Below are positions 34,477 to 35,035 of a DNA stretch of 35,035 bases, piece after piece. The notes below the pieces were generated by a model. It made no database searches. It had not been told where the DNA came from and saw only the letters and a program-made list of their open reading frames with translations. Numbering within the stretch: the stretch's first letter is position 1; the number at the start of each line of letters is the position of its first letter. The stretch is from contig CALUIB010000026.1 of NCBI GenBank assembly GCA_944320595.1, forward strand, positions 1 through 35,035, written 5' to 3'. The position numbers were made by a program, and so were the translations under genes. The DNA is from an uncultured Muribaculaceae bacterium. GTDB lineage: Bacteria; Bacteroidota; Bacteroidia; Bacteroidales; Muribaculaceae.

Positions 34477-34508
34477 TTTGTGTTTGAAGTCCGATTATGC
34501 TATTTTTG
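34477..34508 (+). promoter_or_regulatory. Promoter for the AAA-ATPase-like gene
   Basis: TTTG (34477-34480), 20-bp spacer, TATTTTTG (34501-34508): a full -33/-7 match. Leader about 18 nt. Confidence 0.7.
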
Positions 34509-34532
34509 TATTACAAATCATTTGCTAACGAT

Positions 34533-35035
34533 ATGAAATATCCGATAGGCATACAGAGTTTTGAGAAAATTAAGGAGGACGGTTATGCGTATGTCGATAA
34601 AACGGCATTGATATATAACTTGGTTCATGACGGTACTATATATTTCTTGAGCCGCCCAAGGCGGTTCGGGAAGAGCCTGCTTGTTTCCACCCTGAAGAAC
34701 TATTTCCTTGGGCGCAAGGAGCTTTTCCGTGGGCTTGCCATTGACTCGCTTGAAACTGAGTGGGTTGAATACCCCGTGTTCCACATCGACTTCAACGGGG
34801 AGGATTTCACCATGCCGGGAACACTGGAGGGCAAAATAGAAAGTCTGATAGCCACGTGGGAAAAGAAGTATGGCCGCAACAACGAGGCTTTCTCGCTCGG
34901 CTCCCGCTTTGCCTACGTGCTTGCCCGTGCGCATGAGCGGAGCGGCAGGCGTTGCGTGGTGCTTATCGACGAGTACGACAAGCCCATACTCGACGTGCTC
35001 GATACCGACATCACGGTTGATGTTGCCGGTCATCA
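34533..35035 (+). CDS. AAA-ATPase-like / PD-(D/E)XK family protein (5' part, cut by window end)
   Basis: The first 167 codons are visible. It opens with KYPIGIQSFEKIKEDGYAYV and DKTALIYNLV, then the Walker A variant LSRPRRFGKSLLVSTL (about 40-55) and Walker B CVVLIDEYDKPILD (about 140-155), the marks of the AAA-ATPase-like family (PF09820). Full-length members are about 510-580 residues and end in a PD-(D/E)XK nuclease domain, here outside the window. They occur in many copies in Bacteroidales genomes; the role is unproven, with defence or mobile-element links proposed. It has its own promoter. Confidence 0.9.
   Translation, partial: MKYPIGIQSFEKIKEDGYAYVDKTALIYNLVHDGTIYFLSRPRRFGKSLLVSTLKNYFLGRKELFRGLAIDSLETEWVEYPVFHIDFNGEDFTMPGTLEGKIESLIATWEKKYGRNNEAFSLGSRFAYVLARAHERSGRRCVVLIDEYDKPILDVLDTDITVDVAGH

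Overview
The window looks like chromosomal DNA from a gut Bacteroidales bacterium, possibly Muribaculaceae or a Prevotella relative. The reasons are the lipoprotein and beta-barrel types, a type 9 secretion sorting tail, a SusE/SusF-like repeat protein, a membrane-anchored PpiD-type foldase, and many promoters with the Bacteroidota -7 box TAnnTTTG. No rRNA, tRNA, CRISPR array or recognisable IS transposase was seen. Family names come from reading the proteins, not from a search.

Left region (1-13.8 kb) is accessory and rich in defence-type genes. It opens with the N-terminal two thirds or so of a large nuclease-helicase restriction enzyme (type ISP-like) on the minus strand. In front of it lies a 214-bp segment bounded by an 18-bp perfect inverted repeat, and beyond that a tyrosine recombinase. 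The segment has the layout of a DNA inversion switch: as read here its best promoter and an in-frame ATG point away from the restriction gene, and flipping would join both to it. Next come a capsid-like protein with a membrane or lipoprotein N terminus and its small acidic partner (minus), then an overlapping ATPase plus PD-(D/E)XK nuclease pair (plus). An M28 peptidase lipoprotein and an S9A prolyl oligopeptidase follow. A tight minus-strand operon closes the region: EcoRI-family adenine methylase, DinD-like protein, DUF262-HNH nuclease. It is preceded by 23-bp tandem repeats.

Middle region (14-25.6 kb) is mostly housekeeping: DUF418 membrane protein, POT peptide transporter, SufE, PpiD-like foldase, MmcQ/YjbR protein, NAD-dependent epimerase, a hybrid histidine kinase that has lost both phospho-acceptor residues, LpxB, and a zinc-ribbon DUF805 protein. 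A 231-bp nested palindromic element of MITE type lies in the only long gene-free stretch (24824-25449).

Right region (25.6-35 kb) starts with a three-gene minus-strand set that looks phage-derived, including a lipoprotein with a C-terminal membrane helix (the unimolecular spanin layout). Then come a 1010-residue TPR protein and an outer-membrane beta-barrel protein that appear to work as a pair, a secreted three-repeat SusE/F-like protein with a type 9 sorting tail, an NlpC/P60 cell-wall hydrolase, and the start of an AAA-ATPase-like/PD-(D/E)XK gene cut by the window edge.

The main points for follow-up are the inversion switch, the two candidate defence operons, the anchored capsid-like protein and the degenerate kinase.
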